Shown here: positions 26,924-36,828 of the stretch, piece after piece | Position numbering within the stretch: position 1 is the stretch's first letter | How the letters are laid out: each line of letters begins with the position of its first letter | NCBI GenBank assembly: GCA_029880325.1 | Contig: JAOUOP010000033.1 | Span: 23,397-87,396, forward strand | Reading direction: 5' to 3' | DNA length: 64,000 nucleotides | DNA from: Myxococcales bacterium | GTDB taxonomy: Bacteria > Myxococcota_A > Polyangia > Polyangiales > JAFGIB01 | Notes under the pieces: generated by a model | The model's input: only the letters and a program-made list of their open reading frames with translations | Database searches by the model: none | Told to the model about the DNA's origin: nothing | Translations under genes and position numbers: made by a program

Positions 26924-27547
26924 ATGCAGCTATTCCCTCGTTCGCTGAACTATCTGCCGCTGGCGCTGGCCGTGGGTGCGGCCGGCCTCGGTGTCAGCGT
27001 TACCTTTGTGTTCTGGTACTACTTCTCGCCCAAGAACCTGCAGGTCGGTTACGCCCCCGAGCAGCCCGTCGATTACAGCCACAAGCTGCACGCTGGCGAC
27101 CTCGGGATCGACTGTCGCTACTGCCACGCCAACGTCGAGCGTTCGCAGGAGGCGATGGTGCCCCCGACCCAGACCTGCATGGGCTGCCACTCCATCGTCA
27201 AGAAGGACTCGCCCAAGCTGGCCGCCCTTCGCGACAGCTGGGACAGTGGCAACCCGGTGCAGTGGGTGCGCGTGCACAAGTTGCCCGACCACGTCTTCTT
27301 TGACCACAGCGCGCACCTGGCGGTCGGCGTGGGCTGCGTGAGCTGCCACGGGCGGGTCGACCAGATGGATGTGGTTCGGCTCGAGGAGCCGATCAGCATG
27401 GGCTGGTGCCTGGATTGCCACCGCGATCCGCAGGCACGCCTGAGGCCCAAGGATCAGATCACCAACATGACCTGGTCGGGTGGTGACGGCGAGCTTGCGC
27501 TAGCCGAGGTCAACCCACCGGAGCACTGCTCGGGGTGCCACCGATGA
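26924..27547 (+). CDS. actA: Alternative Complex III subunit ActA, pentaheme cytochrome c
   Basis: This 207-residue protein has an N-terminal membrane anchor (about 13-33) and five CxxCH heme sites: CRYCH at 64, CMGCH at 85, CVSCH at 138, CLDCH at 162 and CSGCH at 202. This is the five-heme ActA of Alternative Complex III, which relays electrons on the outer face of the inner membrane. Additional His residues (HKLH, FDHSAH) are candidate axial ligands. It opens the operon and its stop overlaps the actB start by four bases. Confidence 0.95.
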   Translation: MQLFPRSLNYLPLALAVGAAGLGVSVTFVFWYYFSPKNLQVGYAPEQPVDYSHKLHAGDLGIDCRYCHANVERSQEAMVPPTQTCMGCHSIVKKDSPKLAALRDSWDSGNPVQWVRVHKLPDHVFFDHSAHLAVGVGCVSCHGRVDQMDVVRLEEPISMGWCLDCHRDPQARLRPKDQITNMTWSGGDGELALAEVNPPEHCSGCHR

Positions 27548-30528
27548 GTGATTCCATGAACAAGGAAAAACCCTCCCGTTCGGGCAGCAAGATCTTCTGG
27601 CGTAGCCTGGAGGAAAAGGCGCAGGCCACGAGCACCGAAGTCGGTTCCGATGTCGTCAAGGCGACGATCGGGCTTGGCGAACTCAACCGCCTCAACCGCC
27701 GTAACTTTCTCACCCTCAGCGGAGCCATCGGCACCCTGGCGGGCATCGAGGGCTGCATTCGACGCCCGGCGGAGAAGATCCTGCCCTACAGCCAGACGCC
27801 TGCGGACGTGAACCCGGGCGAGGCGCTGCACTACGCCACGGTGCTGCGACGGCGCGAGGAGTCGGTGGGCATCTTGGCCACCTGCTACGAAGGCCGCCCC
27901 ACCAAACTCGAGGGCAATCCAGATCACCCGACCTCCCAGGGTGGCACCGATCTGCTGCTGCAGGCTGAAATCCTGGAACTCTACGACCCAGATCGCGCGC
28001 GTACGCCCTCGAAGGGCGGTATCGAGAAGAGCTATGCGGCGTTCGACGCCATGCTCGACGACGAACTCGGTCGTCTGCTCGGCAAGCGTGGTGCGGGCCT
28101 GCGTATCCTGAGCCAGCCGACCAACTCGCCGAGCTTCATGCGGCTGCGCCAGCGCGTAATGCAGCGCTTCCCCGAGGCGCGCTTCCACAACTACGCGCCG
28201 GTCAACGACGACAACGTGCGCGCCGGCACGAGCGCTGCCTTCGGCCGGCCGCTCGAGGTATTGCCGCGTTTTGACCAGGCCAAGGTCGTGTTGGCCCTGG
28301 ACTCGGACTTCCTGATGACGGAGACCGGCGCGGTCCAGGCGGCTCGCCAGTTCGGCGCCAAGCGCCATCTGGACTCTGCAGCCGGCGAGATGAATCGGCT
28401 CTATGCGGTCGAGCCCAGCTTGAGTGTCACCGGTTCCAACGCCGACCACAGGCTGCGTCTGAAGGCCTCCGCCATCGGAGAGTACCTCAAGGGCCTGGCG
28501 GCCGAGCTGGCTGCTGCCGGTGTGCCGATCCCCGGGCTCGATGCAGCTGTGCGCGGCGCCAAGGTCGAGGGCATTCCGGAGACCTGGCTCAAGGCGGTGG
28601 CGAAGGAACTCGCCTCCCACCGTGGTGAATCGCTGGTGGTGGTCGGTTCACGCCAGCCGGCCGCCGTGCACGGCCTGGCCCACGCCATCAACCGGGCCCT
28701 GGGCAACAGCGGCCGCACGGTCAGCTACACCGCCCCCGCCGACGCTGGCGCGCGGCCCTCGCTCGAGGACATCAAGGCCCTCACCGCCGACATGGTCGCG
28801 GGCAAGGTCGACACCCTGATCATCCTCGGCGGCAACCCTGTCTATGACGCGCCGGCCGACCTTGGCTTCGGCGAGGCTCTGAACAAGGTCAACATCAGCC
28901 TCGCGGTAACCAGCCATCGCAACGAGACCGCTGACCGCACCGACTGGCATCTGCCGCGGGCCCACGAGCTCGAGAGCTGGGGTGACCAGCTATCGAGGGC
29001 CGGTCGCTACGCGATTCAGCAGCCGCTGATCGCCGCGCTCTTCGACTCGCGCAGCGACCTGGACGTGCTGGCGGCCCTGGCTGCCTCCGAGCAGCGCGGC
29101 CAGGCGCTGGTGCGTGAGACGGCCGGGGAGCGGGGCATCGCCGAAGAGCTGGCCTGGCAGCACCTGGTGCAAAAGGGCGCCGACGAGCGCGACGCGGCAC
29201 AGATCTTCGGCGGACTGCCGATCCAGGCCGGTAGCCTCGCGCAGGTGCTTTCGGCGCCGGCCGGTGGCGGGGAAGGGCTGGAAGCGGTCTTCCTCACCGA
29301 CAACAAGCTCTTCGACGGCCGCTACACGAATAACACCTGGTTGCTCGAGCTGCCCGACCCCATGACCCGCATCACCTGGGACAACGCCGCGCTGCTGTCG
29401 CCGGCTGGGGCCAAGGGGCTCGGAGTCAACAACGGGGACATGGTCCGGGTCAGTGCCGGCGATGCCTCGGTCGAGATGGCCGCATGGATCCAGCCCGGCA
29501 TGGCCGACGGCACCGTGGGCCTGCCACTGGGCTGGGGCCGCCGCAAGGGTGGCAGCAACTTCCACGGCGCCGGTTTCGATGTCTACCCGCTGCGCAAGAG
29601 CGACGCGGCCGACATCGTCCAAAACGTCACCGTCGAGAAGATCCGCGGCAGCTACAGCCTCTCCCAGACCCAGGACCACGACTCCATGGAGGGCCGCCCG
29701 CTCGCCGTGGACGCCACCCTGCAGGAGTACCGGGAGACTCCGAACTTCGGCCAGTTCGCTTCGCCGGACATGTCGGCCGGCCCCCTGTGGCAGACCCAGG
29801 ACTACAGCCAGGGTCAGCAGTGGGGCATGGTCATCGACCTCAACGGCTGCATTGGCTGCAGCGCCTGCGCCGTGGCCTGCCAGGCAGAGAACAACGTTCC
29901 GGTGGTCGGCAAGGAGCAGGTGGCCAAGGGCCGCGAAATGCACTGGCTGCGCCTCGACCGCTACTACGTGGGCGAGGACGAAAATGAGCCCGAGGTGGCC
30001 TACCAGCCCATCGGTTGCCAGCACTGCGAAGAGGCGCCCTGCGAAAACGTGTGCCCGGTCAACGCGACGTCCCACAGCCCCGAGGGGCTCAACGACATCG
30101 CCTACAACCGCTGCATCGGCACCCGCTACTGCATGAACAACTGCCCCTACAAGGTGCGACGCTTCAACTTCCTGAACTTCAACCTCGACATTCCCGAAAC
30201 GCGGCAGATGCAGCACAATCCGAGCGTCACGGTGCGTTTCCGGGGCGTCATCGAGAAGTGCAGCTACTGCGTCCAGCGCATCCAGGGCGCGCGTATCGTC
30301 GCCAGCCGCGAGGGACGCGAAATCGCTGATGGTGACGTGGTGGCCGCCTGCCAGCAGGCCTGCCCGACCGGAGCCATCGCCTTTGGCAACATCAACGATC
30401 CCAACAGCGCGGTATCAGCCAAGCGCGAAGTCGACCGCAACTACGGTCTGCTTTCCGACGTTGGCACTCGACCCAGAACTCGTTTTCTCGGGAAGATCCG
30501 CAATCCCAACCCGGAGATGAAGGGATGA
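27544..30528 (+). CDS. actB: Alternative Complex III subunit ActB, molybdopterin-oxidoreductase-like with Fe-S domain
   Basis: This 994-residue protein starts at ATG 27544 in the ATGA overlap with actA. A twin-arginine-like signal, NRRNFLTLSGAIG, is at about 51-63. The large middle part resembles molybdopterin oxidoreductases but in ACIII binds no molybdenum. The C-terminal quarter has four cysteine groups for 3Fe-4S/4Fe-4S clusters: CIGCSACAVAC, CQHCEEAPCENVC, CIGTRYCMNNC and CSYC with CQQACP. It transfers electrons from quinol oxidation in the membrane subunits to ActA. Confidence 0.95.
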   Translation: MSDSMNKEKPSRSGSKIFWRSLEEKAQATSTEVGSDVVKATIGLGELNRLNRRNFLTLSGAIGTLAGIEGCIRRPAEKILPYSQTPADVNPGEALHYATVLRRREESVGILATCYEGRPTKLEGNPDHPTSQGGTDLLLQAEILELYDPDRARTPSKGGIEKSYAAFDAMLDDELGRLLGKRGAGLRILSQPTNSPSFMRLRQRVMQRFPEARFHNYAPVNDDNVRAGTSAAFGRPLEVLPRFDQAKVVLALDSDFLMTETGAVQAARQFGAKRHLDSAAGEMNRLYAVEPSLSVTGSNADHRLRLKASAIGEYLKGLAAELAAAGVPIPGLDAAVRGAKVEGIPETWLKAVAKELASHRGESLVVVGSRQPAAVHGLAHAINRALGNSGRTVSYTAPADAGARPSLEDIKALTADMVAGKVDTLIILGGNPVYDAPADLGFGEALNKVNISLAVTSHRNETADRTDWHLPRAHELESWGDQLSRAGRYAIQQPLIAALFDSRSDLDVLAALAASEQRGQALVRETAGERGIAEELAWQHLVQKGADERDAAQIFGGLPIQAGSLAQVLSAPAGGGEGLEAVFLTDNKLFDGRYTNNTWLLELPDPMTRITWDNAALLSPAGAKGLGVNNGDMVRVSAGDASVEMAAWIQPGMADGTVGLPLGWGRRKGGSNFHGAGFDVYPLRKSDAADIVQNVTVEKIRGSYSLSQTQDHDSMEGRPLAVDATLQEYRETPNFGQFASPDMSAGPLWQTQDYSQGQQWGMVIDLNGCIGCSACAVACQAENNVPVVGKEQVAKGREMHWLRLDRYYVGEDENEPEVAYQPIGCQHCEEAPCENVCPVNATSHSPEGLNDIAYNRCIGTRYCMNNCPYKVRRFNFLNFNLDIPETRQMQHNPSVTVRFRGVIEKCSYCVQRIQGARIVASREGREIADGDVVAACQQACPTGAIAFGNINDPNSAVSAKREVDRNYGLLSDVGTRPRTRFLGKIRNPNPEMKG

Positions 30529-31955
30529 GCGCAGCCAGCACACCCATCGCCGCCATCGGCGAGACTCGGCTCCTACCGGAGCACGTGGACAACGCGCTGA
30601 TCTCCGAGCAGGTCAGCCGCGTCACCGAAACAGAAGCGCCCCTGGGCTGGTGGATTTACTTCGGTATTTCACTGATGGGCCTGGGAGTGCTCGGCGTCTC
30701 GGTGTCCTATCTTTTCTGGGAAGGCATCGGGGCCTGGGGCAACAACAGCCCGGCGGGCTGGGCCTGGGACATCACCAACTTCGTCTGGTGGATCGGCATC
30801 GGTCACGCCGGCACGCTGATCAGCGCGATTCTCTTCCTCTTCAGGCAGCGCTGGCGTACCTCGGTCAACCGCTTCGCCGAGGCCATGACCATCTTCGCGG
30901 TCATCTGCGCCTTGCTCTTCCCGTCGATTCACGTCGGCCGGCCCTGGCACATCTATTACACGCTGCCGCTGCCGAACCAGATGTGGATGTGGCCGAACTT
31001 CAAGAGCCCGCTGCTCTGGGACGTCTTCGCGGTCAGCACCTACTTCACGGTCTCGCTGCTCTTCTGGTATGTCGGCCTCATTCCCGACCTGGCCACCGTG
31101 CGCGACCGGGCCAAGTCCCTGACCCGAAAGCGTGCCTACGGCGCCTTCGCCCTGGGTTGGCGCGGCAGCAACCGCCATTGGCGCAACTACGAGCGCGCGT
31201 ATCTGATTCTGGCAGCGCTTTCGACCCCGCTGGTGCTCTCGGTGCACTCGGTCGTTAGTTTCGACTTCGCCACCAGCGTCATGCCCGGCTGGCACACCAC
31301 GATTTTTCCGCCCTACTTCGTCGCAGGCGCCGTCTTCTCGGGTTTCGCGATGGTCATGACGTTGATGATCATCGCCCGTCAGGTCTACGACCTCAAAGAC
31401 CTGATGACGATGAAGCACCTCGAGAACATGAACAAGATCATGCTCGTGACCGGCAGCCTGGTCGGTTACGCCTACTCGATGGAGTTCTTCATCGCCTGGT
31501 ACTCCGGCAACGAGTACGAGCGCTACGTCTTCATCAACCGCGCCACCGGTCCCTACTGGTGGGCCTACTGGTGGATGGTCACCTGCAACGTGATCTCGCC
31601 GCAGCTCTTCTGGTTCAAGCGCTGCCGCACGAGCATCCCGATCATGTTCGCCATCTCCATCCTCATCAACATTGGCATGTGGTTCGAGCGCTTCGTGATC
31701 ATCGTCACCTCGCTGCACCGCGACTACCTGCCGTCCTCGTGGGGCTACTTCAGCCCGACCATCGTGGACATCGGTTGCTTCGTCGGTTCGCTGGGGCTGT
31801 TCTTCACCGCCTTCGCGCTCTTCATCCGCTGGCTGCCGCAAATCGCGATGTTCGAGGTCAAGGCCATCGTGCCGGGTTCGCAGCCGAGCCATCACGGCCC
31901 CTCCCACCACGAAGCACCTGCCGGGGCGCCCGCTCTGGCGACCAAGGAGGCTTGA
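30525..31955 (+). CDS. actC: Alternative Complex III subunit ActC, NrfD-like membrane protein
   Basis: This 476-residue multi-span protein overlaps actB by four bases. About ten membrane helices are visible, in the NrfD/PsrC fold, with segments such as WWIGIGHAGTLISAILFLFRQ and FEFRF-like helix ends typical of ActC. ActC is one of the two quinone-site membrane subunits of ACIII. The C-terminus ends in a His-rich tail (SHHGPSHHEAP). It is followed after one base by actD. Confidence 0.94.
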   Translation: MSAASTPIAAIGETRLLPEHVDNALISEQVSRVTETEAPLGWWIYFGISLMGLGVLGVSVSYLFWEGIGAWGNNSPAGWAWDITNFVWWIGIGHAGTLISAILFLFRQRWRTSVNRFAEAMTIFAVICALLFPSIHVGRPWHIYYTLPLPNQMWMWPNFKSPLLWDVFAVSTYFTVSLLFWYVGLIPDLATVRDRAKSLTRKRAYGAFALGWRGSNRHWRNYERAYLILAALSTPLVLSVHSVVSFDFATSVMPGWHTTIFPPYFVAGAVFSGFAMVMTLMIIARQVYDLKDLMTMKHLENMNKIMLVTGSLVGYAYSMEFFIAWYSGNEYERYVFINRATGPYWWAYWWMVTCNVISPQLFWFKRCRTSIPIMFAISILINIGMWFERFVIIVTSLHRDYLPSSWGYFSPTIVDIGCFVGSLGLFFTAFALFIRWLPQIAMFEVKAIVPGSQPSHHGPSHHEAPAGAPALATKEA

Positions 31956-31956
31956 G

Positions 31957-32511
31957 ATGAGCGAGCAATCCAAGCGACCGCTTCTCTATCTCGCCGAGTT
32001 CGAGACGGCCGACCAAATCATGGCTGCCGCCGAAAAGTGCCGCGATGAGGGTTTTGAGCACTGGGATGTGCATACGCCCTATCCGGTGCACGGCATGGAC
32101 CAGGCCATGGGACTGCCCGACTCGCGCCTCGGCTGGATCGTGCTGGCCTGCGGTCTGACCGGTCTCAGCCTGGCGGTTTTGATGATGCAGTGGATGAACG
32201 GCTTCGACTACCCGCTCATCATCGGCGGCAAGCCAGCGGATGCCTACCCCTCGATGGTTCCGATCATGTTCGAGCTGACCGTGCTCTTGTCGGCCTTTGG
32301 CGCGACCTTCGGCATGCTCGGTCTCAACAAGATCCCGCGCCATCACCATCCGGTCTTCTACTCGGACCGCTTTGAGGCCTGTTCCAACGACCGCTACTAC
32401 GTTTCGGTCGAGGCCGAAGATCGCAAGTTTGACATCGAAAAGACCAAGGCCTTCCTGGAAGGCCTCTCGCCGAGCCATCTCGAGCTCGTCACCGAACAGG
32501 AGGAGTCATGA
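31957..32511 (+). CDS. actD: Alternative Complex III subunit ActD
   Basis: This 184-residue protein begins with an ActD-type soluble part (LLYLAEFETADQIMAAAEKC, HWDVHTPYPVHGMDQAMGL). Two membrane helices follow at about 65-82 and 105-125, and a cytoplasmic or periplasmic tail ends the chain. The signature DxxTPYPVHG is characteristic of ActD (DUF3341). It contacts ActC in known ACIII structures. It overlaps actE by four bases. Confidence 0.94.
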   Translation: MSEQSKRPLLYLAEFETADQIMAAAEKCRDEGFEHWDVHTPYPVHGMDQAMGLPDSRLGWIVLACGLTGLSLAVLMMQWMNGFDYPLIIGGKPADAYPSMVPIMFELTVLLSAFGATFGMLGLNKIPRHHHPVFYSDRFEACSNDRYYVSVEAEDRKFDIEKTKAFLEGLSPSHLELVTEQEES

Positions 32512-33092
32512 GCCGCCTCTGCCTCCTGGCGCTCGTGCTCGCCGCCGTCGCATCTAGCGGCTGCCGCGGTCGCACCACGGCCCAGGCGCCGATCGTCCCG
32601 ATCCGCAACATGCATGATCAGCAGCGCTTCGATCCGCAATCGGAGAGTTCACTCTTCGAGGACGGCCGAACCATGCGCGTTCCCGTCGACGGTACCGTGC
32701 CGCGCGAGCGCGAACTCGATCCGGAACGTGCCGCCGGCCGGCTTCCCGACGACTCGGGCTATGTGCTGAGCATCCCGGATTCGGTGGTCAAGGGCGCCGG
32801 TGGCATGCCGTCGCTGCTGGACCGCGGTGAGGACCGCTACAACGTCTACTGCCGGCCTTGCCACGATGGTTTGGGCGCCGGCCAGGGCCAGGTCATCACG
32901 CGCGGGCAGTGGAACCCGGCGCCTCCGACGTTCCATCAGGAGCGCATCCGGCAGATGCCCGATGGTCAACTCTTCGCCACCATCTCCAACGGCGTGCGCA
33001 TGATGCCCGCCTATGGTCCGCAAATTCCGCTGGAAGACCGCTGGGCAATCGTGGGCTACGTCCGCGCGCTGCAGCTTGCTCAAGGAGAATAG
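32508..33092 (+). CDS. actE: Alternative Complex III subunit ActE, monoheme cytochrome c lipoprotein
   Basis: This 194-residue protein has a lipoprotein signal (LAAVASSGC, lipid-modified Cys19) and one heme site, CRPCHDGLG, near residue 118. A distal Met is likely in the RMMPAYGPQI segment. ActE is the monoheme cytochrome that takes electrons from ActA and passes them on to the oxidase or a soluble carrier. It lies between actD and actF as in other ACIII operons. Confidence 0.94.
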   Translation: MSRLCLLALVLAAVASSGCRGRTTAQAPIVPIRNMHDQQRFDPQSESSLFEDGRTMRVPVDGTVPRERELDPERAAGRLPDDSGYVLSIPDSVVKGAGGMPSLLDRGEDRYNVYCRPCHDGLGAGQGQVITRGQWNPAPPTFHQERIRQMPDGQLFATISNGVRMMPAYGPQIPLEDRWAIVGYVRALQLAQGE

Positions 33093-33095
33093 GAC

Positions 33096-34589
33096 GTGAG
33101 CGACGCCAAGAAAGAGAGCAAGGGCGCTGGCGGCGGGGATTACCGTATCCCCGAGGGTAGCAGCCTGGCGGGCGCGTGGAAGGTCGCAGCGGCCGTGGGC
33201 GCCATAGGCGTGTTGATGGCGGGCGCAGGCCTGGCCAGCGACCCGCGGCGCTTCGGATTCGCCTACCTGATGGGCTTCATGGCCGTGCTGACGATGTCGC
33301 TGGGCTCGATCTTCTTCGTGCTCATTCAGCATCTCACCTTCGCCGGCTGGAGCGTGACGGTTCGGCGCACGGCGGAGTTCTTCGTGGCCGGTGTGGTCGT
33401 GCTTCCGATCCTCTTCCTGCCGAACCTGATGAGCCTGAGCACGCTCTACCCATGGTGGAGCCACGGCGGTGATCACGTGGCCCATGCCCAGGAGGCCATT
33501 CCGGTCCCGGGCGGCCCGGCACACGCGGTTCCGGCGCCAGCGTCGGGAGATCCCGCCGGTAGGCGCGCAGCTCCGCCGCCGCCAGCCGCACACGGGGTCG
33601 AGGCCCAAGCGCACGAGCATGGCGCGGGTGACCATGGGCACGAGCACGGCGCCGGAGACCACGGGCATGAGCACGGCGCTGCTGCCGGTCACGGCGACCA
33701 CGCCGCCGGCCACGGTCACGATCCGGAGCACGCGGCCCATGCCAAGATCCTGGCCAAGAAGGAAGCCTTCCTCAACCCGGGCTTCTTCGGCATCCGCCTG
33801 GTCATCTACTTCCTGGTCTGGCTGCTGATCGCGACCCGCCTCTTCAAGCTCTCCACCGAGCAGGACAAGAGCGGCGATCCCGCGCTTACCCTGAAGCTGC
33901 AGCGCTTCGCGCCCGCGGGCATCATCCTCTTCGCCCTGAGCCTGACCTTCGCGGGCTTCGATTGGGTGATGTCGCTCGAGCCTGCCTGGTTCTCGACCAT
34001 GTTTGGCGTTCGCATCTTCGCCAGTTCCGCCGTACTCGGTCTGGCGTTGGTGATTCTGCTGTCGATGGCCATCCGCAACGCCGGCGTGGTCAAGGACGAG
34101 ATCAACGTCGAGCACTACCACGACCTGGGCAAGCTGATGTTCGGCTTCCTGGTCTTCTGGGCCTACATCTCCTTCAGCGAGTTCATGCTGATCTGGTACG
34201 CGGCGATTCCCGAGGAGACCGTCTACTACCACCACCGCTGGGACTTCCCCACCTGGCGCGCGGTCAGCATTTCCATTGTGGTGGTGAAGTTTATCATCCC
34301 CTTCTTTCTGGTGATGTCCCGCAACATCAAGCGGCGGCTCCCCATGCTGCGCCTGGGCGCGGCCTGGATCGCGGGCCTGCACCTGGTCGAGATGTACTAC
34401 TGGATCATGCCCTACTACTACCAGGGTGAGCTCGAGATCACGGGCTTGGGTCTGGTCACGGATCTGGGCTGCTTCATGGCCTGCATCGGCATCTATCTGG
34501 CGGTGGTCTTCAAGCGCATGCTTAACCACCCGGTGATCCCCGTGAAGGATCCGCGCCTGGAGCGGGCCCTGCACTTCGTCAACGCCTGA
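33096..34589 (+). CDS. actF: Alternative Complex III subunit ActF with His-rich insert
   Basis: This 497-residue protein starts with GTG 33096 after AAGGAGAA. It is a second NrfD-like membrane subunit, with segments such as FAGFDWVMSLEPAWFSTMFG and FSEFMLIWYAAIPEE typical of ActF. Between helices at about residues 165-215 is a long hydrophilic insert very rich in His, Gly and Ala (repeats of the type EHGAGDHGH). The insert is not part of the conserved fold and could bind metal; this is an inference. Confidence 0.93.
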   Translation: MSDAKKESKGAGGGDYRIPEGSSLAGAWKVAAAVGAIGVLMAGAGLASDPRRFGFAYLMGFMAVLTMSLGSIFFVLIQHLTFAGWSVTVRRTAEFFVAGVVVLPILFLPNLMSLSTLYPWWSHGGDHVAHAQEAIPVPGGPAHAVPAPASGDPAGRRAAPPPPAAHGVEAQAHEHGAGDHGHEHGAGDHGHEHGAAAGHGDHAAGHGHDPEHAAHAKILAKKEAFLNPGFFGIRLVIYFLVWLLIATRLFKLSTEQDKSGDPALTLKLQRFAPAGIILFALSLTFAGFDWVMSLEPAWFSTMFGVRIFASSAVLGLALVILLSMAIRNAGVVKDEINVEHYHDLGKLMFGFLVFWAYISFSEFMLIWYAAIPEETVYYHHRWDFPTWRAVSISIVVVKFIIPFFLVMSRNIKRRLPMLRLGAAWIAGLHLVEMYYWIMPYYYQGELEITGLGLVTDLGCFMACIGIYLAVVFKRMLNHPVIPVKDPRLERALHFVNA

Positions 34590-34635
34590 GCCCGCATACG
34601 GCCCGAGACCCAAAGCACGGTCGGAGAAGACGAAC

Positions 34636-35172
34636 ATGGACGGTAGGAAAGAATTGCTCGGATACATGGGCACCGCGACCGGCACCATCGTCGTGCTTTT
34701 CGCGCTGCAGCTCATGTACGAGAGCCACCTGGACATCTCGCACCATGCGCGCTGGAAAAACGCGCCCCAGAACGCCGAGTTGAAGGCGGTAAGGGATCAA
34801 GAGGCCCAAGCCCTGGCCGGAATCGGCAAGGCCAAGGAGGCGCTGGCAACCCGTGGTCGCTCCGGCGTGCCGCAGGTGGCACCGCGGCCCTCGGAGGACT
34901 TGGGCGCCATGGCCGGCTGGATCCACCTGCCGGGTTTCAAGCCCTACGAGCCGCGGACTCCCGCGCAGCCGGAGGAGGCCGAGTTGGTCGCGCCCGACGG
35001 CGGCGTCGCCGACGCGGAGGTTCCGGTCGAGGGTGAGGCCGACAGCGCCGAGGGCGCCACGGCACCAGCCGAAGCGGCTCCCGCCGCACCAGCGCCCACC
35101 CAGCCCGCTCCCGCGGCTGCAGCCGCAACCCACCAGGCACCCGCCCCGAGCGCCCCGGCTGCGGGCCATTGA
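34636..35172 (+). CDS. Single-pass membrane protein in the ACIII operon (ActG position)
   Basis: This 178-residue protein has one membrane helix at about 12-30 (MGTATGTIVVLFALQLMYES), a charged helical region and an Ala/Pro-rich tail from about 115 onwards. It sits right after actF, where some ACIII operons carry a small membrane subunit (ActG), but no clear sequence match can be claimed from motifs. The tail resembles those of other secreted proteins in this window. A structural or tethering role is an inference. Confidence 0.6.
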   Translation: MDGRKELLGYMGTATGTIVVLFALQLMYESHLDISHHARWKNAPQNAELKAVRDQEAQALAGIGKAKEALATRGRSGVPQVAPRPSEDLGAMAGWIHLPGFKPYEPRTPAQPEEAELVAPDGGVADAEVPVEGEADSAEGATAPAEAAPAAPAPTQPAPAAAAATHQAPAPSAPAAGH

Positions 35173-35203
35173 GCACGCGCATCCGGCGGCAGGAAGACCA
35201 GCC

Positions 35204-35935
35204 ATGAGCAACCAGAGCACAGGAAGCATCACCGCCCCGGCCGCGGGCGTGGTCGTCGGCATCGTCGTTTTCGTTCTGACGAACTTCACCCTGGGTCGCC
35301 CGCTGATCCCGAGCGTCGAGTCGGCGACGAATCCGTCGTTCGACCTCTCGCCCGTCCTGCGGGAAGGGGACGAAGCTGCGGCCGAAGCGGTGGTACCCGC
35401 TGGCGGCGCCTACGCCACCGTTTGCCAAGCGTGTCACCAGGAAAACGGCGAGGGTATGCCCGGCGCCTTTCCGCCACTTGCGGGATCCGAGTGGATCACC
35501 GGTGATCCCGAGACTCCGATCCGGATTGTGTTGTTGGGTCTGAGCGGCGAGATCGAGGTCAAAGGCACGAAGTTCAACGCCATGATGCCTCCGCCCGCGG
35601 GTATCACTGATGAGCAAATCGTCGAAGCCATCAACCACGCGCGCACCAGCTGGGGCAATCAGGCTTCGGAGATCGACCTGGCTCTGGTCAAGAGCGTGCG
35701 CGACTCCCTGGCCGGTCGGACGAATGCCTGGAGTGCGGACGAACTGAACACTCTGCGTTCGGCTGCGGGCGATGCGGTGGCCGACGCGGGCGCTTCCGCC
35801 GACGGTGCTGTGGCCGAAGAGGCCGAGGCCGCCGAAGCTGCTCCGGCAGCCGAGGGGAGCGCTGCCGAGGCGCCCGCTGCGGCGGCACCGGCGGCGGCTG
35901 CCGCGGAAGCCCCGCAGGAAGCGGCGGCCCCATGA
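35204..35935 (+). CDS. Membrane-anchored monoheme cytochrome c
   Basis: This 243-residue protein starts at ATG 35204. It has one N-terminal membrane helix (about 11-31), then a cytochrome c domain with CQACHQENGEGMPGAFPPLAGSEW, the heme site plus the typical FPPLAG sequence, and a Met candidate in the AMMPPPAG segment. The last 55 or so residues are Ala/Glu-rich low complexity. It probably carries electrons from ACIII to the oxidase. The stop overlaps the open frame leading to the next gene. Confidence 0.88.
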   Translation: MSNQSTGSITAPAAGVVVGIVVFVLTNFTLGRPLIPSVESATNPSFDLSPVLREGDEAAAEAVVPAGGAYATVCQACHQENGEGMPGAFPPLAGSEWITGDPETPIRIVLLGLSGEIEVKGTKFNAMMPPPAGITDEQIVEAINHARTSWGNQASEIDLALVKSVRDSLAGRTNAWSADELNTLRSAAGDAVADAGASADGAVAEEAEAAEAAPAAEGSAAEAPAAAAPAAAAAEAPQEAAAP

Positions 35936-36153
35936 GGCAAGCCATTCGCGGCCTCTGTCACGCCGCCATTGCGGCGGGGCAATCCGCGCGCGGTGAGGCC
36001 TTGATGGCGCCGCGCAGCTGTGCTCCCATCGCAGCCCGAATCCCCGGGGCCGGCGACGAGGGTGCAGCGGCTTCCGGCGGATCAAACCGCGCTCGACCCT
36101 TCGCGTTCATCAAAAAAGTACCCGGGCGGCATCTGCCGCGGCGGAAATCGAGT

Positions 36154-36795
36154 ATGACCAAGTCAAGCCTCACCATCGCGACCGCGCTGTTGGCGCTTTG
36201 CGCGGCTGCCTGCAACCACGATCGTGAATCGAAGCAGCCGACCGCCAGCGGCGACGAGATCTTCCAACTCTGCGTCTCCTGCCATGGCCCGAATGGCCAG
36301 GGCGAGCAGATGTTCGACGCTCCGGCGATCGCTGGCCTGCCCCAGTGGTACGTCGAGTCGGCGCTGAAGAAGTTCAGGAATGGCGCGCGCGGCACCCATC
36401 CGGGAGACCAGACGGGTATGCAGATGCGGCCCATGGCCCTGAGCCTTCACAACGACGCCGACATTGAGACCATCGCGGCCTACGTCGCTCGGATGACACC
36501 CCCTTCACCGGGGCCGACCCTCGAGGGCGGCGATGCCAGCCGGGGCCAGTCGCTCTACGCGCCCTGCACCGCCTGCCATGGTCAGGACGGAACCGGCAAC
36601 GAGCAGCTCAAGGCGCCGCCCATTCGGCAAATGAGCGATTGGTATATGCTGACGCAGCTCGAGAAGTTCAAGTCGGGCGCTCGTGGCACCAACCCGAAGG
36701 ATCTGGAAGGTGCCCAGATGCGACCGAACGCCGTGGCGCTGGCCGACGAACAGGCCATGAAGGACGTACTGGCATACGTCAAGACACTCAAGTAG
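36154..36795 (+). CDS. Diheme cytochrome c lipoprotein
   Basis: This 213-residue protein starts at ATG 36154; a longer in-frame extension to 35932 lacks signal character and is rejected. A lipoprotein signal ends at Cys20 (ALCAAAC). Two cytochrome c domains follow, with CVSCHGPNGQGEQ and CTACHGQDGTGNEQ, in the style of cytochrome c4/cbb3-type diheme proteins; each has the repeat FRNGARGTHPGD / FKSGARGTNPKD and MRPMA / MRPNA. The second repeat has Asn where the first has Met, so axial ligation may differ. Position in the operon suggests electron transfer to coxB. Confidence 0.9.
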   Translation: MTKSSLTIATALLALCAAACNHDRESKQPTASGDEIFQLCVSCHGPNGQGEQMFDAPAIAGLPQWYVESALKKFRNGARGTHPGDQTGMQMRPMALSLHNDADIETIAAYVARMTPPSPGPTLEGGDASRGQSLYAPCTACHGQDGTGNEQLKAPPIRQMSDWYMLTQLEKFKSGARGTNPKDLEGAQMRPNAVALADEQAMKDVLAYVKTLK

Positions 36796-36828
36796 CCGAG
36801 CACGGGCACACAGGGCCAGGAGCAGATC

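Noticed and set aside
32649..34736. Long minus-strand open frame opposite actE/actF
   Set aside because: Antisense of ACIII subunits; composition is not protein-like.
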